DNA of 64,000 nucleotides from Pseudomonas eucalypticola (lineage in GTDB: Bacteria > Pseudomonadota > Gammaproteobacteria > Pseudomonadales > Pseudomonadaceae), in the NCBI RefSeq assembly GCF_013374995.1, contig NZ_CP056030.1:5240501-5304500 (forward strand), written 5' to 3'. Below the pieces are notes generated by a model that saw only the letters and a program-made list of their open reading frames with translations, did no database searches and was not told the DNA's origin. The translations under genes and the position numbers were made by a program. Positions 45,440 through 53,619 of the stretch are shown here, piece after piece; within the stretch, counting starts at the first letter, position 1; each line of letters opens with the position of its first letter.

Positions 45440-46642
45440 TCAGACGCGTTCGATGGCCAGTGCCAGCCCTTGGCCAACACCCACGCACATGGTTGCCAGG
45501 CCTTTCTTGCCGCCGGTTTTTTCCAGTTGGTGCAAGGCGGTCAGCACGATACGCGCGCCGCTCATGCCCAGCGGGTGGCCCAGGGCAATCGCGCCGCCGT
45601 TGGGGTTGACCTGCGGGGCGTCGTCGGCGATGCCCAGTTCGCGCAGCACGGCAAGGCCCTGGCTGGCGAAGGCTTCGTTGAGTTCGATAACGTCGAAATC
45701 GCTGACGGCAACGCCCAGGCGCTCGGTCAGCTTGCGTACCGCGGGTACCGGGCCGATACCCATGACACGTGGGGCGACGCCGGCGCTGGCCATGCCCAGT
45801 ACCCGGGCACGTGGCTTGAGGCCGTGTTTCTTCACGGCCTCGGCCGACGCCAGGATCAGCGCTGCCGCGCCGTCGTTGACGCCCGAAGCGTTGCCGGCGG
45901 TGACGGTCTTGTCAGGGCCATTCACCGGCTTGAGCTTGGCCAGGGTTTCGATAGTGGTATCGGCGCGGGGGTGCTCGTCGGTATCGACGATGGTTTCACC
46001 CTTCTTGTGGGCCACGCGCACCGGCACGATCTCTTCGGCGAAGTAGCCGGCGGCCTGGGCGGCGGCGGTCCGCTGCTGGCTGCGCACGGCGAACGCGTCC
46101 TGGTCGGCGCGGGAGACCTTGTAGTCATCGGCGACGTTGTCGGCGGTCTGCGGCATGGCGTCGACGCCATACTGGGCCTTCATCAGCGGGTTGATGAAGC
46201 GCCAGCCGATGGTGGTGTCTTCCAGCTTCATGTTGCGCGAGAACCCAGCGTCAGCCTTGCCCATCACGAACGGCGCGCGGGACATGGATTCAACGCCACC
46301 GGCGATGGCCAGTTCCATTTCACCGCTGGCGATGGCGCGGAACGCAGTACCGATCGCGTCCATGCCCGAGGCGCACAGGCGGTTGAGGGTCACACCCGGG
46401 ATGCTTTCCGGCAGGCCGGCCAGCAGCAGCGCCATGCGCGCGACGTTACGGTTGTCTTCACCGGCCTGGTTGGCGCAGCCCAGGAACACTTCGTCCACGG
46501 CGGTCCAGTCGACCTGCGGGTTGCGTTCGATCAGGGCCTTGATGGGCGCTGCCGCCAGGTCGTCGGCGCGGACAGTGGAGAGACCACCACCGAAACGGCC
46601 AATGGGGGTGCGAATCGCGTCGCAGATGAATACTTCACGCAT
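45440..46642 (-). CDS. pcaF: beta-ketoadipyl-CoA thiolase
   Basis: PcaF cleaves beta-ketoadipyl-CoA with CoA to succinyl-CoA and acetyl-CoA, the last step of the beta-ketoadipate pathway. The 400-residue thiolase has the acylation cysteine in [14 protein letters not shown] (near residue 90), the [12 protein letters not shown] histidine motif and the C-terminal CVGVGQGLA cysteine. The start at 46642 ([19 protein letters not shown]) is the family-typical one; the open frame extends 36 codons upstream into the promoter. Paired PcaR boxes lie about 110-140 bp before it. Confidence 0.97.
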   Translation of the reverse strand: MREVFICDAIRTPIGRFGGGLSTVRADDLAAAPIKALIERNPQVDWTAVDEVFLGCANQAGEDNRNVARMALLLAGLPESIPGVTLNRLCASGMDAIGTAFRAIASGEMELAIAGGVESMSRAPFVMGKADAGFSRNMKLEDTTIGWRFINPLMKAQYGVDAMPQTADNVADDYKVSRADQDAFAVRSQQRTAAAQAAGYFAEEIVPVRVAHKKGETIVDTDEHPRADTTIETLAKLKPVNGPDKTVTAGNASGVNDGAAALILASAEAVKKHGLKPRARVLGMASAGVAPRVMGIGPVPAVRKLTERLGVAVSDFDVIELNEAFASQGLAVLRELGIADDAPQVNPNGGAIALGHPLGMSGARIVLTALHQLEKTGGKKGLATMCVGVGQGLALAIERV

Positions 46643-46749
46643 CAAGCTTCTCCTGGATCTGGCCGTGAGCGGTGACCGCTCGGAATAAAAAAGGCGCGAG
46701 GGGCACGCCAGAATGGGTAGCAGATTAAGCTGCCGAATTTCGCTAAACA

Positions 46750-46783
46750 ATCCGATAATCGACCTTTTGGGCGATCACCGAAC
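46750..46783 (-). promoter_or_regulatory. paired PcaR boxes in the pcaF promoter
   Basis: Box 1 ATCCGATAATCGACC (46750-46764; 11 of 15 to the consensus) and inverted box 2 GGGCGATCACCGAAC (46769-46783; 12 of 15) have centres exactly 19 bp apart. On the minus strand box 1 supplies a GATTAT -10 element 17 bp from a poor GTTCGG -35. This fits a PcaR-activated promoter. Confidence 0.65.
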
Positions 46784-46910
46784 CAATCCTTACCTTGCTA
46801 TGCATCCCTGGTCCGCACTGGGACCAGGCGAAGCTGGGAAGCGAATGCCGCGCTGCCATGGGCACTGCGGGGCATGTCCTTCCCGGGCTCGCCCGTTCCA
46901 CATACAGTCT

Positions 46911-48257
46911 TTACGTAGCGTCGGCGTGGCTGACCAGGCCTTTGATGATGACCGCCGCGGTGGCCAGCGCCGCCGGGATCACCAGCGCCGTGAGCACCTG
47001 CTCGAAGTTCCAGCCCAGGCCCAGCAGGGTCGCGCCCATCCAGGCCCCCAGGATGGCGCCGAAGCGACCGATGCCCAGCATCCACGATACGCCAGTGGCG
47101 CGGCCCTGGGTGGGGTAGAAGCGTGCGGCCAGGGACGGCATCGCCGATTGCGCGCCGTTCACGCACATGCCAGCCACCAGCACCAGGGTCGCGAGCACCG
47201 TGATATGGCCCAGGCTCTGGCCCACGGCGTAGGCGAACACACCCGCCAGCAGGTAGAAGGTACCAATGACCTTGTGCGGGTTGAACCGATCCATGGCCCA
47301 ACCCACGCCCACCGCGCTCAATACACCGCCGAACTGGAACAGCGCGCCGATGAAGGCGGCCTGTTCCATGCTAGCGCCGCTGTCACGCATGAGGGTGGGC
47401 AACCAGCTGGTGAGCAGGTAGACAATCACCAGGCCCATGAAATAGGTGAGCCACAGCAACAGGGTCCCCACGCTGTAGGTACCCGAGAAGATCACCGCCA
47501 ACACGTTGCGGCCCTTCACGGTTTTCTGCTCCGGCACGCTGAAACTGCCAGCCTCGGCCACCACGGCGGGCGCTATGGGCGCCAGGGTGCGACGGATACG
47601 GTCAGTACCGCGGTTGCGCACTACCAGAAAACGCGCCGATTCCGGCAGCCACACCAGCAGCACCACGCCCAGCACGATCGGCAGCAAGCCACCGAGCAGC
47701 AACAGGCTGTGCCAGCCGTACGCCGGGATCAGCTTGGCGGAAATGAAACCACCACCAGCCATGCCCAGGTTGAAGCCGCAGAACATGCTGGTGACCAGCA
47801 GCGAACGGAACCGTTCAGGTGTGTATTCGGACAGCAGCGTGGTGGCGTTGGGCATGCCCGCACCCAACCCTAGCCCGGTGAGGAAGCGCAGCACCAGCAA
47901 TTGGTCAACGTTGCCGCTGTAGGCCGAAGCCAGGCTGAACGCGCCGAACAACAGCACGGCGCCCACCAGTACCACCTTGCGGCCGAAACGGTCGGCCAGC
48001 GGCCCGGAGCCCAGGGCACCAAATACCATGCCGATCAGCGCGGCGCTCATCACCGGGCCCAGGCTGGCGCGGTCGATGCCCCAATCCTGGGACAGCGCCG
48101 GGGCGATGAAACCCATGGCGGCGGTATCCAGCCCATCGAGAAAGACAATCAGGAAACACAGGATCACCACCCGCCACTGGTAACGCGACAGGGGCTGGGT
48201 GTTGATAAAGGACTGCACATCAAGGCAGTTCCCTACAGCAGCGTGTGGACGATTCAT
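46911..48257 (-). CDS. pcaK: PcaK, 4-hydroxybenzoate/protocatechuate transporter and chemoreceptor
   Basis: PcaK is an aromatic acid:H+ symporter (AAHS family of the MFS) that imports 4-hydroxybenzoate and protocatechuate and also takes part in chemotaxis to them in P. putida. The 448-residue protein has twelve helices. It shows the AAHS motif FLDGLDTAAMGFIAPALSQ in helix 1, ADRFGRK in the first cytoplasmic loop, and FLTGLGLGAGMPNATTLLSEY. The ATG at 48257 gives MNRPHAAVGNCLDVQSF, matching known PcaK length. A Crc motif overlaps the start. Confidence 0.97.
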   Translation of the reverse strand: MNRPHAAVGNCLDVQSFINTQPLSRYQWRVVILCFLIVFLDGLDTAAMGFIAPALSQDWGIDRASLGPVMSAALIGMVFGALGSGPLADRFGRKVVLVGAVLLFGAFSLASAYSGNVDQLLVLRFLTGLGLGAGMPNATTLLSEYTPERFRSLLVTSMFCGFNLGMAGGGFISAKLIPAYGWHSLLLLGGLLPIVLGVVLLVWLPESARFLVVRNRGTDRIRRTLAPIAPAVVAEAGSFSVPEQKTVKGRNVLAVIFSGTYSVGTLLLWLTYFMGLVIVYLLTSWLPTLMRDSGASMEQAAFIGALFQFGGVLSAVGVGWAMDRFNPHKVIGTFYLLAGVFAYAVGQSLGHITVLATLVLVAGMCVNGAQSAMPSLAARFYPTQGRATGVSWMLGIGRFGAILGAWMGATLLGLGWNFEQVLTALVIPAALATAAVIIKGLVSHADAT

Positions 48258-48267
48258 TATTCTTATT
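48257..48267 (-). promoter_or_regulatory. Hfq/Crc motif at the pcaK start codon
   Basis: On the minus strand AATAAGAATAA contains two overlapping AANAANAA matches and runs into the first base of the ATG. Confidence 0.5.
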
Positions 48268-48494
48268 CCGCAAAAGACGCGCAGGAGCACGTATGCCGGT
48301 ATCGGACCTGCATACTCAAAAAGATAGCGGTGAAACGGGGGTCAGGCGCCGCGTTGTCGCTGCGGGCTGACGTGCGGGTGGTCCGCGAAACGGTAGGGGG
48401 TCATGAGGTTAACCTCTCGCACTTTATTATTGGAAAAGGCCGAATCGGGTTCGGCCTGTGCGGGCGACATTAATCAGCGCCGCGAAACGGCGCA

Positions 48495-48528
48495 ATTCGA
48501 CAAACGCATATCTGTGCGTTTATCGAAC
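48495..48528 (-). promoter_or_regulatory. paired PcaR boxes upstream of pcaK
   Basis: GTGCGTTTATCGAAC (48514-48528) is the inverted PcaR box with 14 of 15 matches. ATTCGACAAACGCAT (48495-48509) matches 11 of 15. Their centres are 19 bp apart. They lie about 240 bp before pcaK, just after the pcaR stop, so the pcaK leader is long. Confidence 0.6.
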
Positions 48529-48544
48529 AGCAACACGACGTCGC

Positions 48545-49387
48545 TCAGGAGAACAACTGCGCGCTCAGGTCGCGGCTGGCATTGAGCATGATCGGCAGAA
48601 TGCGCTGCTCCAGCTCGGTACGGCTGGCCCTTCCGGCATGGGTACTGACGTTCAACGCCGCCAGCACCTGGCCTGAGGCGTCATACACCGGGACCGCGAT
48701 TGAACGCAGGCCCTGTTCCAGTTCCTGGTCAACGATGCACCAACCTTGCTGGCGAACCAATTGCAGGCATTCGAGCAGCGCGTCGGTGGTGGTCAGAGTG
48801 CGGCTAGTCTTGGGCTGCAGTTCAACGTGTTCCAGGTAGTCCTTGAGCGATACGTCGTCCAGGGCCGCCAACAGGATGCGACCCATGGACGTGCAGTAGG
48901 CCGGCAACCGCCCGCCCACGGCCAGGTCCACGGAAATAAGGCGCTGGGTCGTCGCCGAACGGGCGATGTACAGAATGTCATCGCCTTCCAGCGTGGCCAT
49001 GTTGCAGGCTTCGTGCAATTGCTCGCTCATGCGGTCCAGGTACGGCTGCGCGGTAACGGCCAACGGCGTGGACGACAGGTACGCATGCCCCAGGGTCAGC
49101 ACCTTGGGTAGCAGCGAATAGGTACGGCCATCGGTGGTGGCATAGCCCAGCTTGATCAGGGTATGCAGGCAACGGCGCACGGCGGCGCGAGGGATTTCGG
49201 TACGGTGGCTGATCTGGGCGATGGTCAGGTGGCGCTTGCGCTCCTGGAACGCCTGCACCACGGCAAGGCCGCGGGCCAGCGAGGTCATGAAATCGGGATC
49301 GCCGGCGAACGCCTGGATTCGCTTGGCCGGTGACGCCACGATCGGCGGGGCCAATGAGGTGAATGAATTGCGCAGTTGATCGTTCAT
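48545..49387 (-). CDS. pcaR: IclR-family regulator of the pca regulon
   Basis: PcaR activates pca genes in response to beta-ketoadipate and represses its own gene. The 280-residue protein has an IclR winged helix (about 30-95; LTIAQISHRTEIPRAAVRRCLHTL). The effector domain (about 110-280) carries GGRLPAYCTSMGRILLA and AALNVSTHAGRAS. The start MNDQLRNSFTSLAPPIVASP follows AAAGGA at six bases. Its promoter carries two PcaR boxes covering -35 and -10. It is the first gene of the minus-strand pcaRKFTBDC array. Confidence 0.96.
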   Translation of the reverse strand: MNDQLRNSFTSLAPPIVASPAKRIQAFAGDPDFMTSLARGLAVVQAFQERKRHLTIAQISHRTEIPRAAVRRCLHTLIKLGYATTDGRTYSLLPKVLTLGHAYLSSTPLAVTAQPYLDRMSEQLHEACNMATLEGDDILYIARSATTQRLISVDLAVGGRLPAYCTSMGRILLAALDDVSLKDYLEHVELQPKTSRTLTTTDALLECLQLVRQQGWCIVDQELEQGLRSIAVPVYDASGQVLAALNVSTHAGRASRTELEQRILPIMLNASRDLSAQLFS

Positions 49388-49433
49388 TCCGGGTCCTTTG
49401 CATGGTCAATCTGTACGACGAGGCATTCCTCAG

Positions 49434-49467
49434 GGGCGATTATCGAACCATCGACCGATAATCGCAA
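49434..49467 (-). promoter_or_regulatory. pcaR promoter with two PcaR boxes over -35 and -10
   Basis: On the minus strand -35 TTGCGA (49462-49467) and -10 GATAAT (49439-49444) are 17 bp apart, about 50 bp before the start codon. Box A (49434-49448, read as GTTCGATAATCGCCC, 14 of 15) covers the -10. Box B (49453-49467, GACCGATAATCGCAA, 12 of 15) covers the -35. Centres are 19 bp apart, in keeping with PcaR autorepression. Confidence 0.8.
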
Positions 49468-49496
49468 TTGACCATTTGCCGGGTTGCTTATACCTT

Positions 49497-49590
49497 TCCA
49501 CTGCCACCAATGTGGCTTCTTGGAGAGACTGGTCAGGTACCCACCAAAGAAGTCTCAGGCACGGCCTCGCCCCGGGGCGAGGCCGTTTTT
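49497..49590 (+). ncRNA. candidate short RNA divergent from pcaR
   Basis: A plus-strand promoter-like pair, TTGACC (49468-49473) and TATACC (49489-49494, spacer 15), lies back to back with the pcaR promoter. About 65 bp further on comes the strong terminator at 49561. Between them GAGACT and AGTCTC near 49521-49557 form an internal stem. The next gene starts more than 300 bp later, so the terminated transcript would be a free RNA of about 90-95 nt. No known RNA family was recognised. Confidence 0.35.
49561..49590 (+). terminator. strong intrinsic terminator with no annotated upstream gene
   Basis: ACGGCCTCGC-CCCG-GGGCGAGGCCGT forms a perfect stem and is followed by TTTTT on the plus strand. 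The only gene to its left, pcaR, runs the other way, so the terminator must serve an unannotated plus-strand transcript. Confidence 0.85.
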
Positions 49591-49919
49591 CATTTTTACC
49601 GCCGGGATCTTGCTCGGCGGTGCTCGGCGGCCAGTAACAAAATGCACACTTAAAGTCGTGGGGGAACTGCCGCGCCAATAGTGTTATCAGCGCGGGTTGC
49701 TATAATAAATCCCGTGACGCTTGTGACAGTTTAGTTCACTGACGAGCACGTTTCCGTGGCGGCCGGTCTCTGGCGCCGCCCGGCCTGCCGAGGCATCGCG
49801 CCCGGCACTGTTAACGATAACCAGACTGTTGCTACGACAGCCCCCTGTTCTGGTGACGTGGCCGCCTGCCAGCGAGGCAGTGCGCATCACCGGAATGATC
49901 GGAACCATTAGGTAACAAT
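49591..49919. other. non-coding region before the small gene at 49920
   Basis: This 329-bp stretch holds no credible gene; the frames here are short and unlike proteins. The promoter of the following gene must lie in it. A TGCTATAATAAAT stretch near 49698-49710 contains a good -10-like TATAAT and is the best candidate. Confidence 0.4.
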
Positions 49920-50120
49920 GTGACGAAAGATGAACTGCGCGCGGAACTTGAGCGCCAGGAACAACGTTACAAGGAAGTTTACGGCGGCGAAGTCACCACT
50001 TACGCTGCGCAACCGGAACCTGAACGCAAACCGTGGCGCAAACGCGCCAGCTTGCTGGACCAGGCTTTCGCCCAGGAATTGCAGAAGATCGAAAAGGACC
50101 TGCATAGCGAGGAACCTTGA
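49920..50120 (+). CDS. small charged conserved protein
   Basis: This 66-residue, highly charged protein starts [20 protein letters not shown] and ends in [13 protein letters not shown]. It is predicted to be two helices, probably coiled, with no membrane segment. The start codon is GTG with a TAGGT site 6 bases upstream. The composition and codon use look like a real gene, and similar small proteins are usual before pit in pseudomonads, as I remember. The function is unknown. A possible weak hairpin lies downstream before pit. Confidence 0.7.
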   Translation: MTKDELRAELERQEQRYKEVYGGEVTTYAAQPEPERKPWRKRASLLDQAFAQELQKIEKDLHSEEP

Positions 50121-50422
50121 GGCCCGAAGGCACTCTGATGGCTTGGCCGAAGGGTTGGAACGCCCCCTGACGGTTGATGACAGCGGCATGGCGGAAAATT
50201 TCATACGCTTGTTCGAGGGGCTGAAAACCGCCTGCCGAGCCCCCCTTTCGGGCACCAAAGCCCGATATTCCGCGGCCTCCACCCACCTGCCCGCTGTGGC
50301 GGGGAGCACCCTGTCGACCTGACCAAATCGTTGAAAATTGTTACCGATCGGCTGCCGGGGCATCGATTTCCGGGGTTTTCTGGCATAATCGCGCCCCCTT
50401 ATGACCGGGTCAGAAAACCTTC
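50121..50422. other. intergenic region before pit
   Basis: No gene is seen in this 302-bp region. GGGGCT (50217-50222) and AGCCCC (50238-50243) form a short hairpin followed by CCTTT, perhaps a weak terminator for the small gene. A CATAAT at 50384-50389 may be the -10 of the pit promoter. No good -35 is apparent. Confidence 0.35.
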
Positions 50423-51895
50423 ATGATTGATTTATTCCACGGAGTCGACGCCTGGGTACTGGTGAGCCTTTTCCTGGCGCTCGCTTTTGTCCTGGCTTTC
50501 GAGTTCATCAATGGCTTTCATGACACCGCCAATGCGGTCGCTACAGTCATTTATACCAAAGCCATGCCGCCTCACCTGGCCGTGTTCTTCTCCGGTGCCT
50601 TCAACTTCCTGGGCGTGCTGTTTGGTGGTGTGGGCGTCGCCTATGCGATCGTTCACCTGTTGCCGGTCGAGTTGCTGATCAACGTCAACACCGGCAAGGG
50701 TCTGGCCATGGTGTTCTCGTTGCTGGCCGCCGCCATCGCCTGGAACCTGGGTACCTGGTACTTCGGCATCCCGTCGTCCAGCTCGCACACGCTGATCGGT
50801 TCGATCCTGGGCGTGGGCCTGGCCAATGCCCTCCTCAACCATATCCCGCTGGGCAACGGCATCAACTGGCAGAAGGCGATCGACATCGGTGCCTCGCTGG
50901 TGGTCTCGCCCATCGTGGGTTTCGTGCTGGCAGCGCTCATTCTCGTGGGCCTGAAGTGGTGGCGGCCGCTGTCCAACATGCACAAGACCCCGGAGCAGCG
51001 CAAAAAGACCGACTCCAAGAAGCACCCACCGTTCTGGAACCGCCTGGTACTGGTGGTTTCGGCCATGGCCGTGAGCTTCGTGCACGGTTCCAACGACGGC
51101 CAGAAGGGTATCGGCCTGATCATGCTGGTGCTGATCGGCATCGTCCCCGCACAGTTCGTGCTGGACCTGAGCAGCACCACTTACCAGATCGAGCGTACCC
51201 GTGACGCCACCCTGCACCTGAGCCAGTTCTACCAGCGCAACGAAGCCAGCCTGGGTGAATACCTGGCCCTGGGCAAGGCCAAGAGCGGTGACCTGCCAGA
51301 CCAGTTCCGTTGCGAGCCGCAACAGACCGAGCCGACCATCGCCGCCCTGCAGGGTACCCTGCAAGGTGTCTCGGACTACCACTCGCTGGCACCGGAGCAG
51401 CGCATAGAAGTACGCCGCTACTTGCTGTGCCTGGACGACACCGCGCGCCAGGTGGGCAAGCTGCCAGCGCTGGATTCGCGTGAAAAGTCGGACCTTGAAA
51501 AACTGCGCAAGGACCTGACCGTCACCACCGAATACGCGCCGTTCTGGGTCGTGGTGGCCGTGGCGCTGGCATTGGGCCTGGGCACCATGATTGGCTGGAA
51601 GCGCGTGGTACTGACCATCGGCGAGAAGATCGGCAAGCAGGGCATGACCTACGCCCAAGGCATGTCGGCGCAGATCACCGCGGCCCTGTCCATCGGCCTG
51701 GCCAACGTCTTCAGCCTGCCGGTCTCGACCACGCACGTGCTGTCTTCCGGCGTGGCGGGCACCATGGTCGCGAACAAGAGCGGCCTGCAGGGCGGCACCA
51801 TCAAGACCATCATGCTGGCCTGGGTACTGACCCTGCCGGCTTCGATGGCGCTGGCGGCCGGCCTGTTCTGGTTGTCCTCGAAAGTGGTGGGTTGA
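50423..51895 (+). CDS. pit: Pit-type low-affinity inorganic phosphate transporter
   Basis: This 490-residue PiT-family permease imports phosphate, probably as a metal-phosphate complex with protons. Both family signatures are present: GFHDTANAVATVIY near residue 31 and VHGSNDGQKGIGL near residue 219, with SLPVSTTHVLSSG near 430. About ten helices surround a long hydrophilic loop (residues about 255-365) that is larger than in short Pit proteins. It is a single gene closed by a strong terminator. The ATG at 50423 gives MIDLFHGVDAWVLVSLF. Confidence 0.95.
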   Translation: MIDLFHGVDAWVLVSLFLALAFVLAFEFINGFHDTANAVATVIYTKAMPPHLAVFFSGAFNFLGVLFGGVGVAYAIVHLLPVELLINVNTGKGLAMVFSLLAAAIAWNLGTWYFGIPSSSSHTLIGSILGVGLANALLNHIPLGNGINWQKAIDIGASLVVSPIVGFVLAALILVGLKWWRPLSNMHKTPEQRKKTDSKKHPPFWNRLVLVVSAMAVSFVHGSNDGQKGIGLIMLVLIGIVPAQFVLDLSSTTYQIERTRDATLHLSQFYQRNEASLGEYLALGKAKSGDLPDQFRCEPQQTEPTIAALQGTLQGVSDYHSLAPEQRIEVRRYLLCLDDTARQVGKLPALDSREKSDLEKLRKDLTVTTEYAPFWVVVAVALALGLGTMIGWKRVVLTIGEKIGKQGMTYAQGMSAQITAALSIGLANVFSLPVSTTHVLSSGVAGTMVANKSGLQGGTIKTIMLAWVLTLPASMALAAGLFWLSSKVVG

Positions 51896-51909
51896 TACCC
51901 GCTGCAACG

Positions 51910-51935
51910 AAAAAGGCGCCTGCAGGCGCCTTTTT
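51910..51935. terminator. bidirectional intrinsic terminator after pit
   Basis: AAAAAGGCGCCTG / CAGGCGCCTTTTT is a fully self-complementary hairpin with A and T runs on either side. It serves both pit and the convergent ATPase gene. Confidence 0.92.
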
Positions 51936-51987
51936 CATGCCTGCCTGGACACGGTGCTGCAGCACCCAGCCCGCGCGCGGTCCACAC

Positions 51988-53466
51988 CTAGCGCCGCTTC
52001 TTGCCCCCCAGCAACGACCCCATCAAGCCGCGCACCAGTTCGCGCCCCAACTGGTTGGCCGCCTGGCGCATGGCTGACTTGATGGCCTGGCCCGCCGCCC
52101 CGCCCAGCAGCTCCCCAGCCCTGTCGGCCAGGCTGGTGCCCGCCGGCGCAGGTGCTTCGCTTTCTTCGGCGGCGGGTGACTTGCGCGCCAGCAGTATCTC
52201 GTAGGCCGACTCACGGTCGATAGGCCTGTCATAGCGCCCGGCCAGCGGCGAGGCGGCGATGATAGCCTGACGCTCAGCCTCGCTCAGCGGGCCGATCCGC
52301 GATTGCGGTGGCGCCACCAACACCCGCTGGACCATGGCAGGGGTGCCCTTGTCCTGCAAGCTACCCACCAGCGCTTCGCCAATGCCCAGCTCGGTCAGTA
52401 CCGCCAGGCTGTCGAAGGCCGGGTTGGGCCGAAAGCCATCGGCCACGGCTTTCAAGGCTTTCTGCTCCTTGGCGGTGAACGCCCGCAGGCCGTGCTGCAC
52501 CCGCAGCCCAAGCTGAGCCAGCACGTTGTCCGGCAGGTCGGTGGGCGACTGAGTCACGAAATACACTCCCACGCCCTTGGAGCGAATCAACCGCACCACC
52601 TGCTCAAGGCGGTCTTGCAGGGCTTTGGGTGTGCCGGTGAACAGCAGGTGGGCTTCATCGAAGAACAACGCCAGCAACGGTTTGTCGGCATCGCCGCGCT
52701 CCGGCAACTGCTCGAACAGTTCAGCGAGCAGCCACAACAGAAAGGTGGCGTACACCTTCGGCGCTTCATGTACCAGGCGGCTGGCATCGAGCAGGTGGAT
52801 ACGCCCTCGCCCGTCGGCGGCCGGCGCCAGCAGGTCGGCCAACTGCAACGCCGGCTCGCCGAACAGGGCCTCGGCGCCCTGCTGTTCCAGGGTCGCCAAG
52901 CGCCGCAGCAAGGCCTGGCTTGAAGCGCTGGTCATCAGCGCGCTGTCGTCACCCAGCACGGAGGGGTTGTCGCGCAGGTAACCCAGCAACGCCTTGAGGT
53001 CCTTGAGGTCCAGCAGCAGCAACCCTTCGCGGTCGGCCACCTTGAATGCGGCATACAGGGCCGCCTGCTGGCTGTCGGTCAACTCCAGCAGGCTGCCAAG
53101 CAACAGCGGGCCCATTTCGCTGAGCGTGGTGCGCAAGGGGTGGCCACTGGCCCCCTGTACGTCCCACAAGGTGACCGGGTAGGCCCGAGGCCGGTGTCCC
53201 AGCCAGGGCATGCCGGCAATGCGCTCGGCCACTTTGCCGCCAGGCTGGCCCGCTGCCCCCAGGCCGCACAGGTCGCCCTTGATATCCGCGGCGAACACCG
53301 CCACGCCGGCATCGCTGAACGCTTCGGCCAGGCGCTGCAAAGTGACGGTCTTGCCGGTACCGGTAGCACCGGCAATCAGCCCGTGGCGGTTAGCCAGGCG
53401 CAATTGCTGGCCAACGGGCTGCCCCGCCAGGTCTGCACCGATAAGCAGTTGCAGAACATCCGCCAT
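51988..53466 (-). CDS. HerA/YjgR-type helicase-like ATPase (DUF853)
   Basis: This 492-residue P-loop ATPase of the HerA-FtsK superfamily has Walker A GATGTGKTVTLQRLAEAF near residue 33 and Walker B LLALFFDEAHLLF near 265. A sensor-like YFVTQSPTDLPDNVL follows near 300. The C-terminal tail is basic (SLLGGKKRR). It matches the E. coli YjgR family, predicted to act on DNA as a helicase or translocase; the true substrate is unknown. No partner nuclease gene is adjacent, unlike HerA-NurA systems. It stands alone between two unrelated genes. Confidence 0.9.
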   Translation of the reverse strand: MADVLQLLIGADLAGQPVGQQLRLANRHGLIAGATGTGKTVTLQRLAEAFSDAGVAVFAADIKGDLCGLGAAGQPGGKVAERIAGMPWLGHRPRAYPVTLWDVQGASGHPLRTTLSEMGPLLLGSLLELTDSQQAALYAAFKVADREGLLLLDLKDLKALLGYLRDNPSVLGDDSALMTSASSQALLRRLATLEQQGAEALFGEPALQLADLLAPAADGRGRIHLLDASRLVHEAPKVYATFLLWLLAELFEQLPERGDADKPLLALFFDEAHLLFTGTPKALQDRLEQVVRLIRSKGVGVYFVTQSPTDLPDNVLAQLGLRVQHGLRAFTAKEQKALKAVADGFRPNPAFDSLAVLTELGIGEALVGSLQDKGTPAMVQRVLVAPPQSRIGPLSEAERQAIIAASPLAGRYDRPIDRESAYEILLARKSPAAEESEAPAPAGTSLADRAGELLGGAAGQAIKSAMRQAANQLGRELVRGLMGSLLGGKKRR

Positions 53467-53619
53467 TTCACCACCTCGCTCAAGTTTTCCCCGACCCTGG
53501 TCGATAGCCTGTACGCAAGTCCCAACAAATCGAAAAACAGCTCGCCCCCGCCTTTAAGGGATGAAGGCTTTGCTCAACTCTCCCTGCCCTGATTTAGACC
53601 TTAGCGGATCGTATGCCTC

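Noticed and set aside
49515..49560. Possible glycine-riboswitch-like stretch (GGAGAGACT ... TCTCAGGCA)
   Set aside because: The two end motifs resemble a glycine aptamer, but the core between them is far too short and no glycine gene follows. Treated only as an internal stem of the candidate RNA.
49687..49908. Minus-strand 73-codon frame between pcaR and the small gene at 49920
   Set aside because: No ribosome binding site, mixed composition and no recognisable pattern; it lies over the likely promoter of the plus-strand gene.
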